Part shown: one piece after another, positions 15,701 through 27,700 of the stretch
Numbering within the stretch: position 1 is the stretch's first letter
How the letters are laid out: the number at the start of each line of letters is the position of its first letter
Source: Blastomussa wellsi
Lineage: Eukaryota > Cnidaria > Anthozoa > Scleractinia > Plerogyridae
Direction of reading: 5' to 3'
NCBI GenBank assembly: GCA_947652115.1
Contig: OX393566.1
Span: 25,768,748-25,832,747, forward strand
DNA: 64,000 bases
The notes under the pieces: model-generated
Seen by the model: the letters and a program-made list of their open reading frames with translations, nothing else
Database searches by the model: none
What the model was told of the DNA's origin: nothing
Position numbers and translations under genes: made by a program

Positions 15701-18700
15701 CCCCGGTTTTAGTTCCAGAGTGCAAGATCAAGACTTGTTTACGTAAGTGCCCAGTGAAATCGTACTCAGGCAATTTTTCACTCCAGTCCTCACACATTGC
15801 TATACATTGCCTGCTGTTTGTTTTTGCTTTCAGGGATTTCCTGGACCACCTGGACCGCCTGGAGTAAAGGGACATGTAGGATTGAATGTAAGTTGTTTTA
15901 TGGCTGTGCAAGTTCTATATTTTCAATTTAGGGAAATTCATGGTCATTCACAGCTCAGTTCTTTAAGCAGCTCCCCTCTTTTAACCACTTTTCAAAGAAG
16001 GCTGGGTTTAAAAGTGGATTTTTCCTTTCAGGGCGATAAACTGTCTTCGTTATTGCACCATGATGACATTATTTGGCACATTTTGTATCTTTTTTGCCTG
16101 TTTAGGGATGGAATGGTCTTATGGGTGCGGTTGGACGTCCTGGAGAAGACGGTGAGATGGTAAGGTATTAATTGCATATTCAGTCCACAAAACAGGCAAA
16201 GTTATCTCACAAATTTATTTTGGAAATTAATTGTTTTCTTATTTAAGGGGGATCGTGGTCCGGAAGGAGAAAATGGCAAAGAGGGAGAACCTGGTTTAAT
16301 GGTTTGTGAAATGTCTTATTTGTCTTTAGTTTCTTTTAACAACGAGGACGTTGTTAGCGAAAAACACACATGGCATATAATGGATAATGGTCAGTTCTCA
16401 TGTAAGCTTAAACTCCAAAATATTTATTCAATGGCCCCAGTCGGCCTCCGCCGTTTATGAAAATTGCATGGTGAAGCGTATTCTTGTTGCATTGCTGCAA
16501 CTTTTGTTGCTGGAAATGTTTAAATTACCTTTAGCAAGTTTCTCAGTGATCTCTTTCGTTTCAACACGCTCCAAGCAAATATATAATGCCGTATATATAA
16601 TATATAATATTGAAATTCTCTGGACTTGTAATCCGAGGTCCCGGGTGCCTATCACCAGAAGGATCTGTATTCGGTGGTCCCAAATTCAAATCCTCCACTC
16701 TTTGTAAATAGCCACCTGGCCGGCTGACAGATTTTTAACAGAAAGAACTTTCGTACTTACTGCAGATAAGAAGCTTTTCTTTCGTAAAAGCCAAAGAAAA
16801 CAACTTTTTCTAGTGATGTCCTCTTTGATGCTTTGTTTTCCAGATTAATACACTAACATGACATTTATTTCTATAACATGGCTACAAAAAAGCTAATCAC
16901 ATAATGGCGAGTCTCTTTCTTCTACCCGCCTTATGATTACCAAATGTTGACAATGGTTAAAGTTCATTTAAAAACACATTAACATAAGTAATTTTTCTTT
17001 TTCTCAATGACAGGGTTTTCCTGGTGAAGGAGGAAAACAGGGGCCCGATGGTCGTCCGGGAATATCTGTGAGTAAATCAAGGGCTTTTGTAAAACAGCCA
17101 TACTTCCTGATCATTCATTATCAGGTTTATTGCAATAGTGCCCTAAGGTTAGTTGATTTCCGACGGGGCGAATGGGGGCGAAAGGGGGGGGGGGGGATTG
17201 TGCCCCTCCTCCCCCTCCTGGCAAAACATTGCCCGTATGCTTATGTGCTTGTGATAGTTTCCCTCCTTTGTAACCAGGCAGATAGTTAGCGTTACAGTAA
17301 AATTTTATATGAAAAGTGGAGCAACACATTTAACTTTAATTATTAACCGTATTTTCGATCAGGCTTGCACAAGCATGAACAGGCAAGGCTACCACATGAC
17401 ATCTGGCGCGACTTTCAAAAATCTCCAGAGACAATTTTTATTCTCCTAGGACGCTGTTTTTATTTAGAGAGACCAAAATCTAACAAACGTGAAACAGCAA
17501 CTCAATGAATATCCGATGGCAGACCAGCAAAATCAACACCAGTTTAATTTTCTTGCAGGGTAGACCTGGAATGGATGGAATATCCGGAGAATCCGGACCT
17601 GTTGGAGAACCGGTAGATTGTCCACATTTTTCTTTTCAATATAAAAATTTCCATCTCATTAAAAATATGCATCAGGAAATGGATGGAAATCAGGTTTATA
17701 AGTAGCACTTTGTTGTAAGTTAATATGATATTAAGATTAGGATGTTAGGTTTTAGGACTTTAGACTATTAGAATTTGATGAATTTTTTTTACCGTGTGTA
17801 AATAATGATTAAAGATTAAATATGTGTGTGGGCATGGAAGCTAAATTTATAGCATTTACGGCATACATTCATCTCTCTCTGTCAGGAGTAGCACCGACTG
17901 CCTTTATTAGAGAGGTGTATGGCTTATAGAGAGTTTAGATACATATAATTTTCAAACAAGAATGAACACGGCGTGAAAATTTTAAATTCAACAATTCGTG
18001 AAATCTTCAATTCACGCGCCATGGTCGTGAATAAATTTCACGTTTCACGGTGAGATTCGTAAGTCCCCTTTTTGCGTGAATTGTCACAATTATTCACCAG
18101 TTGATCGTGTTGCTAATTTGTCTGTAGTACAGAGTTGCCTGTAAAGATTGAGTTGGCGTCTTTATTTTATTTGCAGGGAGACCGAGGTAACAATGGATCT
18201 GCAGGAGCTCCAGGCAGGCCAGGTGAATTTGGAATGATTGGGGAGCCTGGAGAGAGAGGTGAAACCGGCTTCTCGGGTGAACCGGTAAGTCACAGCAAAA
18301 TGGGATGAACGCGCATCGTAATAAAGGCTCGATTATCTTTGGGTCTGGATTAGGTGTGTTGTTTGTTCAGTTGACTTCATTCGAACGGAGTTTGCGCAAG
18401 TAAAATTAAAGCATTGTTAGATTGTTATTCGGCTTAATTGGGACATTGTCACGCCATTTTAGTAAAACTTTAAAAAGCTAAAACTTGTCTTCGCTCAAAG
18501 GAAAACTATATTACTGTGTCGAAACCGTTTGCTTGTGTCTGTTGTTATCGATGGCGATGATGGAAGTGGATTGGAAATTGAAAAAAAAAATTGGCAACTA
18601 TTATGGTTTGCTCTCCAAGTTATAAAATTTTCATTTGATATCTTCACGATTCTGTTGGAGCATTTTTTGCACAAGTAAAGGTATTAAGCACAGAATTCAC

Positions 18701-21700
18701 CTGAACACTCCAAAATCACCGTGACAATGCCCCTTTAAGTAGTTTTCGAGGTCCAATAGTGATGTAAACTGTGTACGGCTCCGATGCCAACGGATATGCC
18801 AGAGGTGACTATACCTCTAGTGGGTCTCTTGTTAGAGTCCCGGGCCGGGATTAGAGTGCGACGCAGTAACCACACTTCCTATGACAAACATTACTGGGTC
18901 CACAGCTTAATATCATTTGTAATATCATTAGGTATGTTTTATTTTGATGTCTTTCAGGGTGAAATGGGTCAGGATGGTGAGCCAGGAAGAAGTGGGTTTA
19001 AGGGCCCGGATGTAAGTTATTGGTATAACGCAAAGTTGTTTTTTTTTTTTCTGTGGATGTATGCTATCATGCACAGTCCGGCCTGATCTGACGCCTTTCT
19101 TGATTCATTTTGGAGCATAGGCCACTGATGAAGCTCCCCCGATCCCCCCTGTTAGTAGCTAGGTGTTCCATCTGGTTCCAGGAGTAACCATCAAGGACAG
19201 TTGCGACTGAAAATAAACACGAAAAGAAATGGGTTTTTTTATGTTCCATTATTATAAATGACAAGCTTTCACTTTTATGGGCATGCGAAGCACCAACAGC
19301 TTGTTTCAATTGACAAAAAACGAAATTAATAATATTGTCGTACGGCTACATAATTTTTCCACGGTGATTTTGAATCATTTGAAATGAATGAAATATATTG
19401 CAAACTTATAAGTTGAACCTCAAGTTGTTCAACTTAAAAATAATAGACTATTGGGGGCACTTAAATTAAATAAACCTAATTTTCTTAAGTATTCTTGGCG
19501 CTTGCCAACCTGTTTGATAATCTGTTGATAGTAATGTGTTGATGGATAAAAAAGTTGTTATTCAATTCGCTCCTGATTAAGGGCACGAGGGGCGGACGAG
19601 GAGACGATGGCGAAACCGGACCAACGGGACACCAGGTATCTATTACTTCTCTAAATGTTAATAGTCAAACAAATTATAGGTTTTGATAATAAAAAAATTA
19701 CCCAGCGTAGACTGTGTACAGTTGTTAATTTTTTTTTCGATTCCATCGCCAGGCAGCCATGTTCGACCGTAAAGTCCTCTAGAATTGTCACAAATGCTCA
19801 GACCGTTGCAGGGGGTTGGAACTAATCTCCTCTCAATCGAAGCGCTACGCAAAAAACGATTGGCTGTAAATGTTTTAACTCAATATTATTTTGCAATATA
19901 GTTTTAATTTGAGGGTTTATTCAATAAAGGAAAACTGTTGATGACGACGTCCACGACAACGATGATGGTGATGGTGACAGTGATTGTAATGGTGGTGATG
20001 GTGGTGGTGGTGGTGGTCGTAGTGATGATACCGTTGGACTTTAACGATTTATAACGATTATAACGATGGTGGCGTTTTAAAGATAGTGAAAATGACGAGC
20101 TTTTAAATGTGTTTCAATATCGTTTTATTTTCCTTTCACATGTTTAGGGCGATCCAGGATATACAGGAACCGCCGGAATGCCTGGTCTGCCAGGAGAGAT
20201 GGTAACTAGTGTTAAATCAAAGCAGCGGATTGTAGCTCATTTAGGTCCATTGAGGAGCCCATCCACTATGACCAGCCTGCATTGCGCATGCAGGCGTTAT
20301 TTTGGGTTTCGATTGCTAGATCGACCGTGTTCTCCACCATTATGCCGCCATCTTGAATGTTTAACGGTAGAGGGCAGTGCCGGAGTGGGAATGGCCGATT
20401 CTTTTGATCCCTTTGCGGTCACTTTTGATTCCTCGCCAAGAGCGAAGGACTAGATCAATACGCCTGTATTGCAGGCTACACATAGATTAGCATTTAGACA
20501 TGGGGGAGATAATGTATCAACACCCAGCTAGGGCTCACCAGCGACACAAGAATTGAAGAAATTTGAGAGAGAAGGGGGCTGATAGAATGAAGTCGTTGAA
20601 GGGTCAGTTTTCAATTTTGTTATGAATTGTATTGGAGCCAGAACGGATCCTTAGCATTTATGCTCTTCTGGCTTTATGTTGCAAGTAAAAAGCCTTTGTT
20701 TTTATTGATATAGCACTGAAAAGCACGTGACACGGAGCACAAGCAGGGGCGTTTGGGTGCCATTGACGTTATTGGCCAGTATTCTAGTCCCTGGACGAAC
20801 TGTTCACGTTTACTTTGTAGCGAAAATATATACGATTTGTTAACAGAGTGCCATGATTTGCAGGGAATGACGGGAGAGTCTGGGCGACCTGGGATTGAAG
20901 GCCCCTATGGACCCAAGGTGAGTGATACTGGTACGAGGCTCTTCAGGTTTCATAATAAACCAAGGGACTGGAACCAACCATTTATTTTGCCGATGTGGTC
21001 TAAAGGGCCAGCCGGAATATTGCCTGGTGGCCGGGGAAATATTGCCATCTGTGGCTGATAAGTGATGCATTTAGTTGGGGATAAACCGAATGTGTCACTG
21101 ATCAGGCATTCGTGGCAGGAAGAACGCCAGATCTATCGCAGATTAGTTTCAAGCAAAGATCATCTGTGCTGCTGTTTTTTTAAGGGTGTGATGGGATCTC
21201 AAGGACCACCGGGCCCTCCTGGGTACTCTGGAGAGGAGGTGAGACAAGATCGTTTTCATATGACACGACATCATGTAAATGTAAGGTGTAAATGTTATTT
21301 ATGGTCGCCATGCACTTAGCTTCATAAGCACTAAACGAAGCTAGTTTTCAAGCATGCCACTGGAACAAAGGAAACAAATATTTTAAATGAACACATGTTA
21401 AAAATCTAAACTAGCAGGAGGCAGACCAGTTGGCTATTTACAAAGCGTGACCGAAGGAGTTGATCTCGGGACTACCGGGAGAGGAATCGCGTTAGTGGCA
21501 GGGCGGAGCCCTTGATGCCGGGACCGCTCTACAACACTCGGCCACGCTGTACACTCGGTCATCATGTACATCATGTATCACAAAATCGAGCCTAGTGTTG
21601 TGCGTTTTACTAAATGTTCTCACTATATAGACTTTCACAAAGTCCTTCGACACGCGGTTTAGGTATGTCGTGGTCGTCGCTTAGCGACGCTTTGCTCGCT

Positions 21701-24700
21701 ACGCTAGCGTAAGAGGGCGATTTGGTGCAAGTCTACTCACTATACTAACTAGTTAATTTTTGTGTGTGTAAACCCAGCTAATTACTATGTAGCACGAACT
21801 TCTTGAAGTAAGCTACTGCTCTGTATACCAAATAAGTTCAGTTCACACAGTAAAAAAAAATAAACTCGTGAGTAGATGACGTCATTTTCTCTCTCGATCC
21901 AGCTCTCTCAATGCAACTAAACTCAAATGGCGGACAGTTTAAGCCAGAAATCTTCGTTCAAAAAACGGACTTGTTTTGAAAATTGAGGCTCAATAATTGG
22001 CATGGTGCGTTCTTACCAAATGTAAAGTTGGAGTTGAAAGAGAACAAGAACAAAATTAACAACATTTTTTCATCACAGTAGCTCTTTAATAATTCAAGAC
22101 CCCCAAAACGAATTTGCATCATTTACTGGATAGTGTCAAGTCTGGTCAAAAATTGTTATATCGGTGTATTGAAGCTATGAAAGGAGTGATATCACTGAAA
22201 TACCGCCAGTAGCTTTGGATCACAACTTGAAAAAGGCAGTCTGACTTTTCCAAATTCTCACCTTGTGGCACCGAAAAACAGCTCAAAACTAATTATGGTT
22301 CGCGCTTCTTTTTATAATTAAAGAAGCCGAAAAATCTCCGTGACAGCGTCCCTTTAACTCTTATTTTAACTATACTTTGACCTTCATTTTTTGTGGTTTT
22401 GCGTTATTTATTGCCTGTGTTGTTCTTTCCTTTGTTTCTGTTTTCTTAAAATAAAAACACCCAATAAACTGAACAGACTGAAGTTTTGTTTTGCGTCTGT
22501 TGCCAAGACAAATTTTTGCTGTAAAGCCTTTGATATTAATATCAGTCCATTGTTGCTTTCAGGGTTTCATAGGCCCTCCTGGTGAGTTTGGTAACCCGGT
22601 GAGTGTGTTACACTATTCTACATTCAAAGTTCCAGCCTTTTAAAAAATTCAATTGCAGTAAATTGGTTTGTGAGTTCTGACAAGAGAACATTTTATTCTA
22701 TTGTGATGTACACCTAATGGGAAACTTGAAACTGTAGACTCCTATGTCCTCCTCTTTTGCTAATATAATTCGATTCTTCTTTTCCCTCTTCATCTCGATA
22801 TTTTCAATTGTAATATTAACAATAATGAAAATAACATGTAATTTACTTTAATATTGTTGTATGGCTTAACGCGTTATTGTGTTAAGCTAAGTTTTCCCGT
22901 TTTCCAGTATGTTTGTAATTTATTGTGATTTTCTTTTCTATTATGTTTCTCGTGCGCATCTTGTCCCGCCTCGACTAGCTTAGTGGCTATTTGCGGGACA
23001 AGTCCTTACTACCCTGACAAATTTGTAAATAAATAAATTCTTGTTATTGGGAAAGTTTACGTCGTTTAATCAAACGGGTGTAGCTATTCATACTCCATAA
23101 TTGTGGTAATTAAGTATTGTATTCACTTTAATGTAAGTATTATGCAAAAACTTGTTGACACTGTAATATCTCATTTGTCTTTACCTTCAGGGAGCAAGAG
23201 GCCCTCCTGTAAGTAAACACGTGTTATTCTGAATATACTGAAAGAGTGTGGTTTTTGCCTAGTCTTTCTCTGAGATTTTAAAGGCCAAAAAGAGAACCGG
23301 ACGTGACCACTTCACTCAGAGATATACATGCTGTGATCATGCGCATGTCTGGGGTGTGATGACGTCACACCTCATCACCTTTGCAGACTCCAGCCCCGGC
23401 TCGAGATTGACTAATTTAAGATGATGTCGTCAGTTTGATCGTTGCATGTCACCATGATCGTGTTGTAAATTATCATTTTTATTAAATAAACATCGAAATT
23501 TAGTTATTCATAAAACAACAGTAAGCATGCATTTCTTTTGACTTAGTGAAAATGTAGCTTATTGGAAATTGTCACGAATATTTTATTTTCTCCATCGTTT
23601 TAGGGATTTGATGGATTACCGGTAAGTCGACACTACTGTATCTTTTTCCTTCTTAAAACATTTTCCGTTTTGACCGACAATATTAATCATCCGGCGTTGT
23701 AATGCTTGATTATTGCTATGCGATCTTTAGCGTCGCTTGTTTTATTTGACGATATGCATGTATTGGTTATGTTCTATACAGGGTACCCCAGGTCCCCCGG
23801 GTCCGCCGGGCGAAAAGGTATGTAAAGTCTACCATCCGCCATAGACCTTTTGCATAAATGGCGCCTATATTTGAATAACAATACTTGTACATCCTTAGCC
23901 TCACATTCATGAAACATCCTTTGTCTAGAAACATAAGTACGAGGCTAAGGATGTACCAAGTATTGTTATTATTTAGGCGCCATTAATTCAAAGGGTATAT
24001 TACAGTCGGGAAAACAAGTGTCCAGTTGATGACTAAACCTACGTCCGAGAGGGACTGAGCCCACGGTGTTTTTCCCTGAAGTTGCTGAGCAACATGACGT
24101 GTTTGCTCGTGCGATTACTTTCGGTGTATTCGCGAGCTCTCGCGCTAGTCTTTGATTGGATAAAATAAGTCGGAAACTCCTCGAGTGCTCAACTCTAAGA
24201 AGGCCTGTTTCGGGAGAAAAAAATTCGGGAATCTAAAGATTTTTTTCCGGGAATCGTGAGACTGAAATGAAATGTTTGGGGAAACGTGAATTCATATAAT
24301 GGTTAAAAAAACGGGGTTTTTGATAGTTTTTCGAGAATGTCTCTATCCAATTCGGTGCGATATTCCGAATTTTCGGGACGACTTCAATTTTCCCATAGTA
24401 TTGCTTAAACAACGCAGGTTTGTGTAGTTTCCCCATCCTTCAATATTATCGATCATGTTATCTTTTTAATTCATATGATAACATTGTTATAATGTGTTCT
24501 TTCAATGAAAATTGAAAATGCGTCAAGGTTTTGGTGTGTTTGGAGTATGAAAGAACTGGCGGGGAAATTGAAGGAACCAGAAAGCTGGCAAAACTTTGTT
24601 GAGTGTCAAAACATGTCGTAGCTCGCTTTCCGAATCTGAAAACCGATTAAACAAAGCATTTTAAGTTTACGAAAAACTTATGTAACCCTGCTGTAAATCA

Positions 24701-27700
24701 CGCTCACCTCGCCTTTTGTATCTCTAGGGTCCTCCAGGAACTCACATTTATCGACCGGTAGGTTATAAAAGTAAAAGGCAAATCTGATCTAAACAAAGAA
24801 ATGAAAAATACAATGGGGCTATTTAACAAATCTAAAAGTATTTTTGATAACACTTGTTTATAACGAAAGAAATGATACAACCATAGTTTAGCAAGGAATT
24901 GATGAAATAGTCAGTAGTTTTTGTTCTTTTCAGTTGTGGTGACTAAGAATTATACTGAGTTCAGCTGTGAATGTTATGCTTGTAAAGAACAACAGTAAGC
25001 AATAACAACACAGAGCTTATTTTGTCGATTTTATTCTCTCTAATTATTATAGCCAGTGACCCTTGGAGGTGACAGCAAAGGTCCATTATCCAATAGGCTT
25101 TACTCGAGTAACCAGGTGAGAAACGACTTCCGTCAAAACAATTGTAATTTTTACTTGGTTTATTACACTGAAAGAGCGTATTTTATTTGGGACTGTTCTC
25201 ACGGGGCCAAAAAAATCTTGACGCCGGTGGGATTTGAATTCACGACCTCAGGATTTGATCTACCGACCAGGGCTGTAGCCAGGATTGTTCAAGGGGGGAG
25301 GGGAGGGGGTCACACTGTATGTAACTGTTTCATTTTCAGGTGTACTTTTGAATTTTAGGAAAATGCCAAAGATATAAACACTGCTGAACACCAGCTGCAT
25401 TTTGAGGTTAGTTATAGTTCCTAGCTGCTGCTAATAGGTACTCTATCTTAAAGTTCCTAACTACTGTTGATAAGTACACTATCTTAAAACATTAACTTAA
25501 TTACTCTATCTTAACAAGTTCCTCAGCCTCACACCTAAATACGCTAAAGAAAGGACTGTTTGACGTTCTTTCCTGCAGTCACTTTCACAGCTCAAGAAGT
25601 TTTTGACATAAACAGCGGGAATCTAGGAGGCACATCTCATTTACTAAGTTCCAGTCTTCTCGAAAAACACACGGCCACAGACTCCATATTTGTGGACACT
25701 GACTGTTTCGCTTCATAGCGCGCGCCATTAATGATGAATTGCTTGCTTGCTTGCTTGCTTGCTTTATTTATTGATTGATTGACTGATTGATTTTCTTCTC
25801 CATGACCAAGATGTCAGAAGCTATTGAGTATTGCCTGACTGGTTTCAACTATATATTTCATAACTACAAACTACAAAACGGTACCAGACGATACCCTTCA
25901 CGTTCATGCCGAGAACTATACCTCGATCATCCTGATTATCCAAGTGGTGAGTTCGTCACGTTACCAGCATGATACAAGGGCGGATCCAGGATTTTTCTTA
26001 AAACGGGGTGCACCAATTAAGAATGATGTAACTGACCGTTGGCTTGTATATTAGAAAGTCGCTCGTTATTCATTTACAGTCCTTATGTTCCCGTTCTTAG
26101 GCCTATCAGCAATCTTTCATTTACCTTTATATATTCATACCACCTGTCAAAAGACGAGTGGACTAGCTAATGTTTGGCTGTTTGACTTTGCCTCCCTTAC
26201 TTCTTAATAAAGTATCAGTATACCTCAATTTCGCTCAAAAAGTTGAATTTCCATTTTTCGGATGCTATGCTGGGGAATTTTACAATCTTTCTTTTGCACA
26301 AAATTCGAAAAGAAAAGGGTTTTTGTTACCGAGATAGGAATAAAAAAGCAATTTTAGATTTCAAATTACCGCCAGCTGAGCAACCAGGCTCTATCTTCAT
26401 AATTCAATTTCTGCTTCCATAGTGATTTTTCTAGTGTGGGCGCTTTATATTAAAAGATTAGAAAATCGATTACTGTAAATTTATCAGCGCAATAATCCGA
26501 GTGCGAGAAACTTTCGTCTCCACCGTCAATCCCTGATCTTTGCATTGGATCCTTTGGGTGTTTGTCTAATGTAGAACGGCATCAACGCCATAGCAAAAAC
26601 AAGCCGATCGTTAGAGTTATCTGTCAATACATCTGATTCATAATCTGACACTGCGTGTGTCATCAATCGCTTAGAACAAACAAAACGGGAATAGCTATTT
26701 TTAGCCTGCGAATACAACTGTCCTGTCGTCCTACGGGCTGCTGACGTCAACCACTAATTAGATTTCCGAAATGTAATTATAGCGTTTAATTTTTAGTCGC
26801 TCACTGCTCGTCAGAGGATGCATTAAAAAAAAAAACAAGTCAAGCCACTCAAGGACTCATTAATCGCGGACAATTTCTACACGAAAATCCGGAATGCAAG
26901 TCGCACATCAGCTAAGATTTGAAAGACAAAGCTGTGAAATTACTTAATGCAGAAAACGATCATAGCACATAGACAGTTTTGTCTTTTCGCTTCCTGCTTT
27001 TCATTACCGTGTATTTTTTGTGGCATTTATGCTTTTCAAGGACGGCTCAAATTACTCTGTTTTGTTGGCTGTGCCCTATCTGTCTTTTCCGTCACCTTTT
27101 GTCCGCTGTAATAAAAACCACCGGCAACAATATCCTTTCTGTACGTATTTAATTGAGGTCGTTCATAAAGCACTTTCGCTTTTATTTCCCAAACACTTAT
27201 GAAGTAAAAAATCAGAAAAATTTTAGTGATAGCTTCAGTGTAGCTTCATGATCCCGCCGCTCGGTCTGCCTTTAGTTTGCAAACACTTTTGAAGGGTCGT
27301 GTGTATCGAATCTTTTGCGATGCTAAACACGTTGAGGCAACAATCGAGGCCTGTAAACAAACTCAATAAAGACAATAAGGGGAAATATTACTTTATTGCG
27401 CGAAAAGTCTTAACCTTTTATCCCTTCTAAAAAAGTTTGATCGATTTCTCATGAATTAAGCTTTCAGAAAATATATACTTTTTTGAGGGGGGAGGGGGGG
27501 ATTTACGTGTTAGCGTGAGGTGGTCATTTGAGGTATACTGGTACCTTGGAATTTAAATGAAATCAGTCAGTTTTCCAGGACGGTGCTTTCTTTTTAAAAG
27601 ATAAAAGGAATAGAAACCTTATCATTTTATAAATATTAACCAGGTAGATACTGGATTGATCCAAACGAAGGGTGTGTGGATGATGCAGTTCGTGTGTATT

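Noticed and set aside
16021..16060. A GGCGATAAA segment after tttcag between collagen exons 33 and 34
   Set aside because: The following codons break Gly-X-Y at once (GDKLSS), so it is not a helix exon.
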